Below are positions 1 to 7,820 of a DNA stretch of 64,000 bases, one piece after another (positions within the stretch are counted from its first letter, which is position 1; each line of letters starts with the position of its first letter). This DNA comes from Chitinophaga sp. XS-30 (GTDB lineage: Bacteria > Bacteroidota > Bacteroidia > Chitinophagales > Chitinophagaceae), in assembly GCF_008086345.1 (NCBI RefSeq), contig NZ_CP043006.1:5826032-5890031 (forward strand), in the 5' to 3' direction. The notes beneath the pieces were generated by a model. The model saw only the letters and a list, made by a program, of their open reading frames with translations. It was not told the DNA's origin and searched no databases. The translations under genes were made by a program, and so were the position numbers.

Positions 1-1
1 G

Positions 2-1288
2 CGGGGTGACCTGGACTCCGTACAACAGAAAAATGTAGCGCTTTCCCTCGAAGACTACGAAAAGAACCGCAAATATCCCGCCGCGTTCGTGGCGGAGATT
101 TCTATCGCCACCAACATCGCTTACCATGCCTGGATCAAGTCCCGCAAGGAGAATAGCTTCGAGACCTTTGAGCCTTCCCTGAACAGGATGGTGGAATTGA
201 AAAAAAGGGAAGCGGATATACTTGGGTACAAAGGGCATCCTTACAACGCCCTGCTGAATGAATACGAGAAAGGGGCGGATGTGCAGATGCTGGATAAAGT
301 GTTCAGCGATGTAAAGACCTCCCTCCTGCCCCTGCTGCAACAGATCGCGCAGCAACCGGTGCCGGACAATAAATTCCTGCACCTTCATTACCCGAAAGAC
401 CTGCAATGGCAGTTCGGGCTGAACCTGCTCAAGGCGATGGGATACGATATGAATGCCGGCAGGCAGGACGTGTCCGAACATCCCTTCACCACCAGCTTTT
501 CCCCGCAGGATGTAAGGGTGACTACCCGCATTGATGAAAAAGACCTGGGCAATATGACCTGGAGCTGCATTCATGAAGGCGGCCACGCCCTTTATGAGCA
601 GGGCCTGCCTTCCGAACAATACGGCCTGCCCTGTGGAGAAGCCGCCAGCCTCGGTATCCACGAATCCCAGTCGCGCCTCTGGGAAAACAATGTAGGGCGG
701 AGCCTTATCTTCTGGCAGCACCATTACGGCCACCTGCAAAGCCTTTTCCGCCACAACCTGCTGGCCGTGCCTATCCGTGACTTCTACCATGCTATCAACC
801 TCGTGCAGCCTTCCCTCATCCGCACGGAAGCGGACGAGCTGACCTATCACTTCCATGTGATGATCCGCTACGAGATCGAAAAAGGCCTGATCGGCGGCAC
901 CCTCGCAACAAAGGACCTGCGGAACATATGGAACCGGTACTACAGCGATTTCCTGCAGGTAAAAGTGCCGGACGACGTACGGGGCGTGCTGCAGGACATC
1001 CACTGGTCCCACGGCAGCTTCGGTTATTTCCCCACCTATTCCCTCGGCAGCTTCTACGCCGCGCAATTCTACGCCGCCGCTAAAAAGCAGGTGCCTGACC
1101 TGGAGCACAACATTGCGGCCGGTTCTTACGACCGTCTTTTGCAGTGGCTGCGTGAACAGGTGCATGTACACGGGCGGTTCTATACTTCCAATGAATTATG
1201 CGAACGGGTAACGGGAGAAAAGCTGGAATTCCGCTATTTCCTGGATTATGCGAAAGAGAAATTCGGGGGGATCTACAACCTGGGTTGA
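2..1288 (+). CDS. M32 family carboxypeptidase (Taq type), 5' truncated by the window
   Basis: Zinc metallocarboxypeptidase that removes C-terminal residues from peptides, probably in the cytoplasm since the family has no signal peptide. The frame is open from base 2, so the N-terminus lies outside the window; M32 enzymes are about 500 residues and about 428 are present. The zinc motif HEGGH is encoded at 572-586 and is followed by the family's HESQSRLWEN block (from 659), which supplies the third ligand Glu. The C-terminal part is complete to the stop and ends just before a strong hairpin. A GTG at base 89 is not the real start, because family-like sequence (EDYEKNRKYPAAFVAE) continues upstream of it. 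Confidence in the family is high. Confidence 0.93.
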   Translation, partial: RGDLDSVQQKNVALSLEDYEKNRKYPAAFVAEISIATNIAYHAWIKSRKENSFETFEPSLNRMVELKKREADILGYKGHPYNALLNEYEKGADVQMLDKVFSDVKTSLLPLLQQIAQQPVPDNKFLHLHYPKDLQWQFGLNLLKAMGYDMNAGRQDVSEHPFTTSFSPQDVRVTTRIDEKDLGNMTWSCIHEGGHALYEQGLPSEQYGLPCGEAASLGIHESQSRLWENNVGRSLIFWQHHYGHLQSLFRHNLLAVPIRDFYHAINLVQPSLIRTEADELTYHFHVMIRYEIEKGLIGGTLATKDLRNIWNRYYSDFLQVKVPDDVRGVLQDIHWSHGSFGYFPTYSLGSFYAAQFYAAAKKQVPDLEHNIAAGSYDRLLQWLREQVHVHGRFYTSNELCERVTGEKLEFRYFLDYAKEKFGGIYNLG

Positions 1289-1303
1289 GGGTAAAAAGTT
1301 GGA

Positions 1304-1360
1304 TTTTGGGGATTATGATCCCCAAAAAAGGCTGATTTTGGGGATTACGATCTCCGAAAA
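1304..1360. terminator. Tandem bidirectional hairpin terminator between convergent genes
   Basis: Two similar stem-loops stand side by side. The first (1304-1327) is a perfect 10-bp inverted repeat, TTTTGGGGAT / ATCCCCAAAA, with a TATG loop. The second (1336-1359) repeats the left arm exactly, has a TACG loop, and has two changes in its right arm that both still pair as G-U in RNA. The hairpins lie between the stop of the M32 gene (+) and the stop of the rhodanese-thioredoxin gene (-). The A/T flanks suit termination in both directions. Confidence 0.75.
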
Positions 1361-1394
1361 AGATATTTTCCGGCATGCATTAGCGGCATAACCG

Positions 1395-2072
1395 TCATTT
1401 CATCGCCGCCAGGAACGCTTCCATGGTCACCAGCCCCTCTTTGCGCCAGACCTCCTTTCCATCCTTATACAACAGGAACGTAGGCAGGGTGCCGGCGTTT
1501 ATTGTTTTCATCACGTCAGCATCTTTGCCGCCGTCAACATTCACGCGTTTCAGTTTTTTGTCGCTGACCAGCTGCTGTACGACCGGTTCCATTTTCCGGC
1601 AGGGAGGGCACCAGGCAGCGCCTACATCCACCAATACCCATCCTTTAACGCTGACGGCGGATGCGTATGCGCTGATGGTCATCTGCGGGTTCTTGTCACT
1701 ACCGGTCAGCGTTTTCCCGGCTTTCTTCCAGGAGATGATACCACCTTCCATTTCCACCACATTCGTATAGCCGTTGCTGCGCATCCACTTTGCGGCAGCG
1801 GCGCTGCGTCCGCCGCTCAGGCAGTAAATATAAACGGGCTTGTGTTTGTCCACATGCCGGATACGGCTGAAAAACTCTTCCTTATTGGTAAAATCCGCCT
1901 GCAGGGCATCGGGGAGATACCCTGTCCTGAACTCTTCCGCAGTGCGCACATCCAGCAGCTGTACGCCGGGCTTGTGCATACCTTTTTCAAAGGCATCCGG
2001 TGAAACCTTCTCCTGCGCCTTTGCTGCCACCCAAGTGAGCATTACAAAAGCGAATAAGCATATTCTGTTCAT
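1395..2072 (-). CDS. Secreted rhodanese-thioredoxin fusion protein
   Basis: A 225-residue exported protein joining a rhodanese domain to a thioredoxin domain. Residues 1-20 form a signal peptide ending AKAQ. The rhodanese domain (about 24-122) has the active-site loop YCLSGGRS with Cys84. The thioredoxin domain (about 130-225) has the redox motif WCPPC at 154-158. It probably acts in the periplasm on thiol, persulfide or disulfide chemistry; the substrate is unknown. The upstream methyltransferase gene ends 9 bases before this start, so the two are likely co-transcribed. Both key cysteine motifs are intact. Domain calls are secure; the physiological role is inference. Confidence 0.9.
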   Translation of the reverse strand: MNRICLFAFVMLTWVAAKAQEKVSPDAFEKGMHKPGVQLLDVRTAEEFRTGYLPDALQADFTNKEEFFSRIRHVDKHKPVYIYCLSGGRSAAAAKWMRSNGYTNVVEMEGGIISWKKAGKTLTGSDKNPQMTISAYASAVSVKGWVLVDVGAAWCPPCRKMEPVVQQLVSDKKLKRVNVDGGKDADVMKTINAGTLPTFLLYKDGKEVWRKEGLVTMEAFLAAMK

Positions 2073-2081
2073 ACGGCAAAG

Positions 2082-2684
2082 CTACCGCCTTTTGGAAAGA
2101 TTATCCAGTTTCCGGAAGTTGATGAATACTTCCTTGCCCTGGCGCGCGGGAAATGAGTTATGGCAGGGTGCGAAGGTCTTGAAATGGAAGTAGGGTTCGA
2201 ACATCCGGCGATACACTTTGATACTGCCGCCGAAGGGGGGGCCGGATTCACCGAACTCGCGGTTGAACAGTACGCCGATCAGTCTGCCCTGTTGCCAGAG
2301 CAGATCGTACATATGCCGTGCATAGGCCTGGCGGAGGGCAGGGTCCAGTGAACTGAGGAAAGTCTGCTCAATGATCAGATCATATTCTGATTCATGTTCA
2401 AAAAAATCGCCCGTTTCGAATTTGATGCCGGTATGCTGATGTTCACGCTTCAGCTTGTCTATCAGCACAGATGAAATATCCAGGACCGTTACATCATGGA
2501 AATCATTGTCCCATAAATACCTGGCTTCGTAACTGTTCCCTCCTCCGGGGATCAATATACGAAGATGTTTGTTGGGCAATTGATCAATATAGCTTTTTAC
2601 CGGAGGGGAAACCTCTCCCAAGTCCCATTCCGTTTCGCCCCGCTCGTAGCGTGCGTTCCAATAACCTTTGTCTAATGCAGGCAT
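2082..2684 (-). CDS. TPMT-family SAM-dependent methyltransferase
   Basis: A 200-residue class I methyltransferase of the thiopurine-methyltransferase-like family. The N-terminus KGYWNARYERGETEWDLG and the glycine-rich SAM loop ILIPGGGNSYEA (about 43-54), followed by an acidic strand end (VLDIS), fit the family. I chose the ATG at 2684 (MPALDKGYW) because homologues begin there; the open frame extends to 2768, but those extra 28 residues do not look like the family. Members methylate small thiol, selenium or similar compounds; the substrate here cannot be read from the sequence. It is the first gene of a two-gene unit with the rhodanese-thioredoxin protein, so a sulfur-related role is an inference from context. 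Confidence 0.85.
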   Translation of the reverse strand: MPALDKGYWNARYERGETEWDLGEVSPPVKSYIDQLPNKHLRILIPGGGNSYEARYLWDNDFHDVTVLDISSVLIDKLKREHQHTGIKFETGDFFEHESEYDLIIEQTFLSSLDPALRQAYARHMYDLLWQQGRLIGVLFNREFGESGPPFGGSIKVYRRMFEPYFHFKTFAPCHNSFPARQGKEVFINFRKLDNLSKRR

Positions 2685-2900
2685 ACCTGATCTCTGTTTG
2701 TACTTTAGCTCAATAAGGGGGTTAAATGCATTGATTATGAAATGCAAAACAATCCTCCCGGGAGGCAAATAAATAATAAATCAGGTAACCGCTTGAAAAC
2801 ATTATGTTAACGTAGACAGATAATTGTTTTTTAAATATTAATTTTATGGAGTATTAAGATAGGAGCATATTTACCCATATACCTGTGCTATAACCATTCC

Positions 2901-5900
2901 ATGAACCACCACCTACTCAGGAGCCTTAAGTGGCTCTTTACCATGACCATATCGCTGGTGCTTGCTGCGCCGGGTAATACTGCGTTCGCCCAGACCGTTG
3001 GTTTTACGGCAGACAGAACGGAAGGATGCGCCCCGTTGACCGTTTCATTCACCAATACTTCCGATGCCGGCGGTACGGCGTATGACTGGAATTTCGGGCT
3101 TGGCGCCAATGCCACCACCCGCGATGCGGACAAGATCTTTACCGTTCCCGGCACGTATAACGTTGTATTAACAGTCACCTACCCTTCCGGGCCCAGGTCC
3201 GTTACCCATACGGTGACCGTGCACGCCAATCCCGTAGCCGCCTTTTCCGTAACGCCGCAGCAGGGTTGCACGCCGCTGAATGTGCAGTTTACAGACCAGT
3301 CCACTCCCGGTTCCGGCACCATCACCAGCGTAGTGTGGGATTTCGGGGACGGGATCACCTCTTCCCAGCCGAACCCCGCGCATACCTATACCATTGGCGG
3401 CAGCTTTTCCATCTCCACGATCGTGACCAACAGTCATGGTTGCACGAATGGATTGACGCAGCCGAACCTGATCAATGTCGGCCAGACGCCGAATATCGAT
3501 TTCACCTCCGATGTTGCCAGCAGCTGCGTTACGCCGCTGACCGTGAACTTCATGAGCAGCGGGCCGGGCGGGCTGACGTACAGCTGGGATTTCGGGGACC
3601 CGTCTTCCGGGGTGGCCAATACTTCCACCATTCAGCATCCCACACACGTTTATCAGCAGGAAGGAAGATATACCGTTACGCTCACGGCCAGGGATGCCCA
3701 GGGTTGCGAAGCCGTGGTGACAAAGCAGTCCTACGTGACCATTGAAACCACCAGGGCGGATTTTGAGCCGCTGCAGCCTCCCTGCTCCGGTACGAACGTA
3801 CTGCTGGAGAACACCACGATGCCCAGGCCCACACTTTCCACCTGGACGCTCCCTGACGGCAGCACCAGTTTTGCCACAGACCTGCTGTATTATTTCCCGG
3901 CGCCGGGAGATTACACGTTCACCCTTACTTCCGGCCTGCCCGGATGTATGGAAACCATTACAAAAACGATCACCGTGCACGAATCGCCGGAAGTGGATTT
4001 TATCGCCACGCCGCCGGCAGGCTGCGCTGTTCCCTTCACCACACAATTCTCCGCACAGACCACCAATGCCACCGCCTGGCAATGGACGTTCGGAGACGGC
4101 ACCACCGGCAATACCGCCAATCCATCACACACCTACAACAACTTCGGTGAATATGACGTAACGCTTACCGCATCCAACAGCTTTGGCTGCGAGGCGACGG
4201 TAACACGGCCGGATTACATCCGCATCGCGCAGCCGAGGATGCAATTATGGGCATCAGAGGAAGAGGGCTGTATTCCGCTGAACACCAATTTCGGCGCCAC
4301 CATGCTCGCCGGCGGCCCGATCGTTTCCTATAGCTGGGACCTCGGGGACGGCACTACTTCCACCGCTCCCAGCCCCGCCCACACCTACACTACACAAGGC
4401 GTTTTCACCGTAAGGCTGACCGCTGTAGTGGCCGGCGGCTGCCAGGTCACCGCCCAGATGAATGTTCGTGCCGGAGAAATACCGGTGGTAGAGTTCGATG
4501 CGAACCCCAAAGCCCCCTGCGCCAGCGACCCCGTCACCTTCACCAACCTTTCCACGCCCCCGGGCACCGAATGGGAATGGTCCCTTCCGCGGGACGGCGC
4601 GGTGCTGACACAGGAGAACCCTACTCACATCTTTCAGCAAACAGGGCTGCATGACGTTTTTCTTACGGTCAGCAATTACGGCTGCCGAAGAACACTCTAT
4701 AAACCCGATTTCATTACCATATATCCGCCTATCGCCCGTTTCACCACCACGCCGGATTGTGTGAACCGGCTGAATGTTCAGTTCAACGATGCGTCCGACT
4801 TCGGTCCTGACCCCACCACCTTCCGCAGCTGGCGCTGGGATTTCGGGGATGGCAATACCTCTACGGAACAATCCCCGCTCCATACCTACGCCTCCACCGG
4901 GGAGTACCAGGTGAGGCTTTTTGTCAGCAACGGCAGCTGCGACCATGAGGTGATGATGAATGTGAGCGTGATCGATGAAAGGCCGGTGATCAGTGTGGAT
5001 GATGACGAGATATGCGCCGGGGAAGCCGTTACCTTCTCCCGTACGGGCATGAACGAAGCCAACATGGTGTACTGGCAATGGACCTGGGGAGACGGATTTT
5101 ACGCGCCGGAGGGCGGCGCCAATATTTCCAAACGGTACGATCAGCCGGGCAACTATACGGTGATTTTTTCGGGAAGGGACCGCCTCAACTGCCCCGTGAA
5201 CGCCAATACGCTGAACATCCAGGTAAACGGCATCACCGCGAATTTCAGCTTCTCCGGCCGCAACTGCGATGGCGACGATATCGCCTTTACTGACCAGTCC
5301 GTTTCCGCCAATGGTTACAGCGTTACGGAGTGGGCCTGGAATTTCGGGGACGGCACACCTGTGGAATCCCCGCTGACCAGACCGGTTGACTATGAACATG
5401 CTTTCGCGCAGCCGGGCACTTACAACGTGCGGCTGCTCGTGCGGGACGATGCCGGTTGTGAGGCCGCCATTACACGCCCGGTACCGGTAACCGGCGTTAC
5501 CGCAGAGTTTCAGGCGGCGCCGGTGGCCTGTATGAACCAGCCGACGCTGATCAGGAACAATGCTACGGGCAGCAACCTGACCTATGCATGGGACTTCGGC
5601 AACGGCGCCACCGGCACAGCGCCCAATCCACAGCCCGTTTATACGCAGCCGGGTGAATACACGGTGTCCCTCACCGTTACTAACGATATCGGCTGTACGG
5701 AAACGATCGTGAAGAACGATTACATCCGTGTACCTGACCCGCAGGCGCGGTTCACTATTCCGGCCGATCTGCCGGTATGCCCGCCCATCCTGGTACAGTT
5801 CACCAACACCAGCAGCGGTCATGAACGCTCGGTATGGGACTTCGGGGATGGCAGCCGCTCGGACCTTGCGGCGCCTTCCCATGTGTACAATCTGCCGGGG

Positions 5901-7748
5901 ACCTTTGCCGTTACGCTCAATGTTTATTCCGAAGGGGATTGCGTCAGCACGGCTACCGGGGAAGTGGTGATCAAAGGCCCGATAGGTACCCGTACCATGT
6001 TGCCCCGGATCGGCTGCCTTCCGCATGACGTGACGCTCAATGCCGTGTCCAACAATGCGGTACGGTATATCTGGGACATGGATAACGGTACCGTACGCAC
6101 GACAACGACCAATTCATTCACCTACAAATACGAGCAGGCCGGTGTGTATTACCCGCGTGTGGTACTGGAAGATGATCAGGGCTGCCGGGTGCCTGCCCAG
6201 GGCCCGGAAGACAGCATCATCGTAGACGAAGTGAGGGCAGATTTCACCATCGATGCCAGCCAGGCCTGCGACTTTGGATATGTTTTCTTTACCAATAACA
6301 GCACCAGCATGTCCAACACCCGGCATGACGAACCGAATACCTATCAGTGGGATTTCGGGTACGACAGCCGGACGGACGATGTGAGCAGCGAAGCCAGTCC
6401 CGCCTTCCTGTACAGCGGCGTTGGCACCTATCAGGCCCGCCTGATCGTAACCAGTGTGCATGGTTGTGTAGATGAGGTCACGCAGGAGGTAACGGTGGAG
6501 CCAAGGCCGGAATCGGCCATTGCCCCGGTGATGCCCGTCTGCCTCGGGGAACCGCTCCGCATCACCGGCTCTGAAGGCAAAAACCTGCCCGGCACCGGCT
6601 GGCAATGGCTGGTGGACAATGTCGTCAATAATGCCACAGGCACTTCGCTGCAGCTGAATTTCACGGAGCCGGGCACGCATGATATACAACTGGTGATCCG
6701 GAATCCCAACGGCACCTGTCCGGATACGGCGCAAACCACCGCCAATATCAATCCCCTGCCGGTGCTGAACGTCACACCGGAGGAAAGCGTACTATGCCTC
6801 GGTGACGACCTGCAGCTTTTATCCAACGGCAGCCCTGCCCAGTTCACCTGGACGAACTATAATATTTCCGATGCCACCGCCGCCAACCCGGTAGTCAGCC
6901 CCGCAACAGATACCACCTATCACGTGCAGGCCATCAACCAGTTTGGCTGCATCCGGAGTGACTCCGCGCGGGTTACCGTGTCCCTCCCCTTTGAAGTGAG
7001 CGCTGCGGATGCCGTGATCTGTGATGGCAGGCAAACCCAGCTGCATGCGAACGGGGCCGTGCGTTACCAGTGGATACCTGCTGCAGGATTGAGCCGCGCC
7101 GATATCGCCAGCCCGATGGCCAGCCCTTCCACCACCACCAGCTACCGCGTGGTGGGCTATGGCAACGATGCCTGCTTTACGGATACCGCGGATGTGCTGC
7201 TGACCGTACACCCTTCCCCTGAACTGGACCCGGGGCCGGCCAGGGTAGTGCCCACCGGCACTGAGCTGCTGCTGAACGTGAGCGGCAGTCCCGATATCGT
7301 GCAATGGCAATGGTACCCGGACATGTGGCTCAGCTGTGCCGATTGCCCCGCCCCCATCGCCACACCGCGCGAAAATGTGACCTACAATATCACGGCCACT
7401 AACCAGTACGGCTGTACGTCCATCGCGCTGCTGCCGGTAAAACTCGTCTGCGAAGGCAGCAATATATTCATTCCCAATTCCTTCAGTCCAAACGGAGATG
7501 GGCAGAACGACATCTTCTACATACGCGGGCGCGGTGTCAGGAACATCAAGTCCTTCAAGATATTCAACCGCTGGGGGCAACTGGTCTTTGAAAGGATCAA
7601 TTGCAATGCGGACGATGCCTCCTGCGCCTGGGACGGCCGGTTCAACGGACAATTGCTGGCGCCGGACGTATATGTGTACACGGCGGAGATGACCTGTGAC
7701 AATAATGAACCGATGCTGATGAAGGGAAATGTTACGCTGTTGCGGTAA
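2901..7748 (+). CDS. PKD-repeat surface protein with T9SS type B sorting domain (1615 aa)
   Basis: Giant secreted protein of the gliding-motility/adhesin type. The N-terminal signal peptide runs to about residue 31 (NTAFAQ). About fifteen PKD-like beta-sandwich repeats follow, marked by WDFGDG-type motifs with HTY strands about 90 residues apart. Three Ig-like segments with VCLG/ICDG-type cysteines come next. The C-terminus is the CHU_C/type B sorting domain: FIPNSFSPNGDGQNDIF, NRWGQLVF, WDGRFNG and a final KGNVTLLR. Such proteins cross the outer membrane through the type IX system and are displayed or released. The downstream genes, a second PKD protein and a PorP/SprF protein, suggest a SprB/SprF-like secretion module. 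The upstream gap (2769-2900) is AT-rich but has no clear promoter match. The ligand is unknown. Confidence 0.92.
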   Translation: MNHHLLRSLKWLFTMTISLVLAAPGNTAFAQTVGFTADRTEGCAPLTVSFTNTSDAGGTAYDWNFGLGANATTRDADKIFTVPGTYNVVLTVTYPSGPRSVTHTVTVHANPVAAFSVTPQQGCTPLNVQFTDQSTPGSGTITSVVWDFGDGITSSQPNPAHTYTIGGSFSISTIVTNSHGCTNGLTQPNLINVGQTPNIDFTSDVASSCVTPLTVNFMSSGPGGLTYSWDFGDPSSGVANTSTIQHPTHVYQQEGRYTVTLTARDAQGCEAVVTKQSYVTIETTRADFEPLQPPCSGTNVLLENTTMPRPTLSTWTLPDGSTSFATDLLYYFPAPGDYTFTLTSGLPGCMETITKTITVHESPEVDFIATPPAGCAVPFTTQFSAQTTNATAWQWTFGDGTTGNTANPSHTYNNFGEYDVTLTASNSFGCEATVTRPDYIRIAQPRMQLWASEEEGCIPLNTNFGATMLAGGPIVSYSWDLGDGTTSTAPSPAHTYTTQGVFTVRLTAVVAGGCQVTAQMNVRAGEIPVVEFDANPKAPCASDPVTFTNLSTPPGTEWEWSLPRDGAVLTQENPTHIFQQTGLHDVFLTVSNYGCRRTLYKPDFITIYPPIARFTTTPDCVNRLNVQFNDASDFGPDPTTFRSWRWDFGDGNTSTEQSPLHTYASTGEYQVRLFVSNGSCDHEVMMNVSVIDERPVISVDDDEICAGEAVTFSRTGMNEANMVYWQWTWGDGFYAPEGGANISKRYDQPGNYTVIFSGRDRLNCPVNANTLNIQVNGITANFSFSGRNCDGDDIAFTDQSVSANGYSVTEWAWNFGDGTPVESPLTRPVDYEHAFAQPGTYNVRLLVRDDAGCEAAITRPVPVTGVTAEFQAAPVACMNQPTLIRNNATGSNLTYAWDFGNGATGTAPNPQPVYTQPGEYTVSLTVTNDIGCTETIVKNDYIRVPDPQARFTIPADLPVCPPILVQFTNTSSGHERSVWDFGDGSRSDLAAPSHVYNLPGTFAVTLNVYSEGDCVSTATGEVVIKGPIGTRTMLPRIGCLPHDVTLNAVSNNAVRYIWDMDNGTVRTTTTNSFTYKYEQAGVYYPRVVLEDDQGCRVPAQGPEDSIIVDEVRADFTIDASQACDFGYVFFTNNSTSMSNTRHDEPNTYQWDFGYDSRTDDVSSEASPAFLYSGVGTYQARLIVTSVHGCVDEVTQEVTVEPRPESAIAPVMPVCLGEPLRITGSEGKNLPGTGWQWLVDNVVNNATGTSLQLNFTEPGTHDIQLVIRNPNGTCPDTAQTTANINPLPVLNVTPEESVLCLGDDLQLLSNGSPAQFTWTNYNISDATAANPVVSPATDTTYHVQAINQFGCIRSDSARVTVSLPFEVSAADAVICDGRQTQLHANGAVRYQWIPAAGLSRADIASPMASPSTTTSYRVVGYGNDACFTDTADVLLTVHPSPELDPGPARVVPTGTELLLNVSGSPDIVQWQWYPDMWLSCADCPAPIATPRENVTYNITATNQYGCTSIALLPVKLVCEGSNIFIPNSFSPNGDGQNDIFYIRGRGVRNIKSFKIFNRWGQLVFERINCNADDASCAWDGRFNGQLLAPDVYVYTAEMTCDNNEPMLMKGNVTLLR

Positions 7749-7774
7749 ATGATGGTTATATCCAAATAATATTA

Positions 7775-7782
7775 TAAATTTG
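7775..7782 (+). promoter_or_regulatory. Bacteroidota -7 promoter box
   Basis: TAAATTTG matches the TAnnTTTG consensus of the Bacteroidota primary sigma factor, in an AT-rich 72-base gap between the two PKD genes. There is no good TTTG -33 element at the expected distance. It would give the second PKD gene its own promoter, with a leader of about 35 bases. Confidence 0.4.
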
Positions 7783-7820
7783 AAATATATTTAACCTATA
7801 GTATTCCATATCCTGAAGAA

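Noticed and set aside
4254..6026. A 590-codon antisense frame inside the PKD gene, and similar ones in the second PKD gene
   Set aside because: They mirror repeated WDFGDG-type codons and show no protein-like features; the forward frame is a clear PKD protein.
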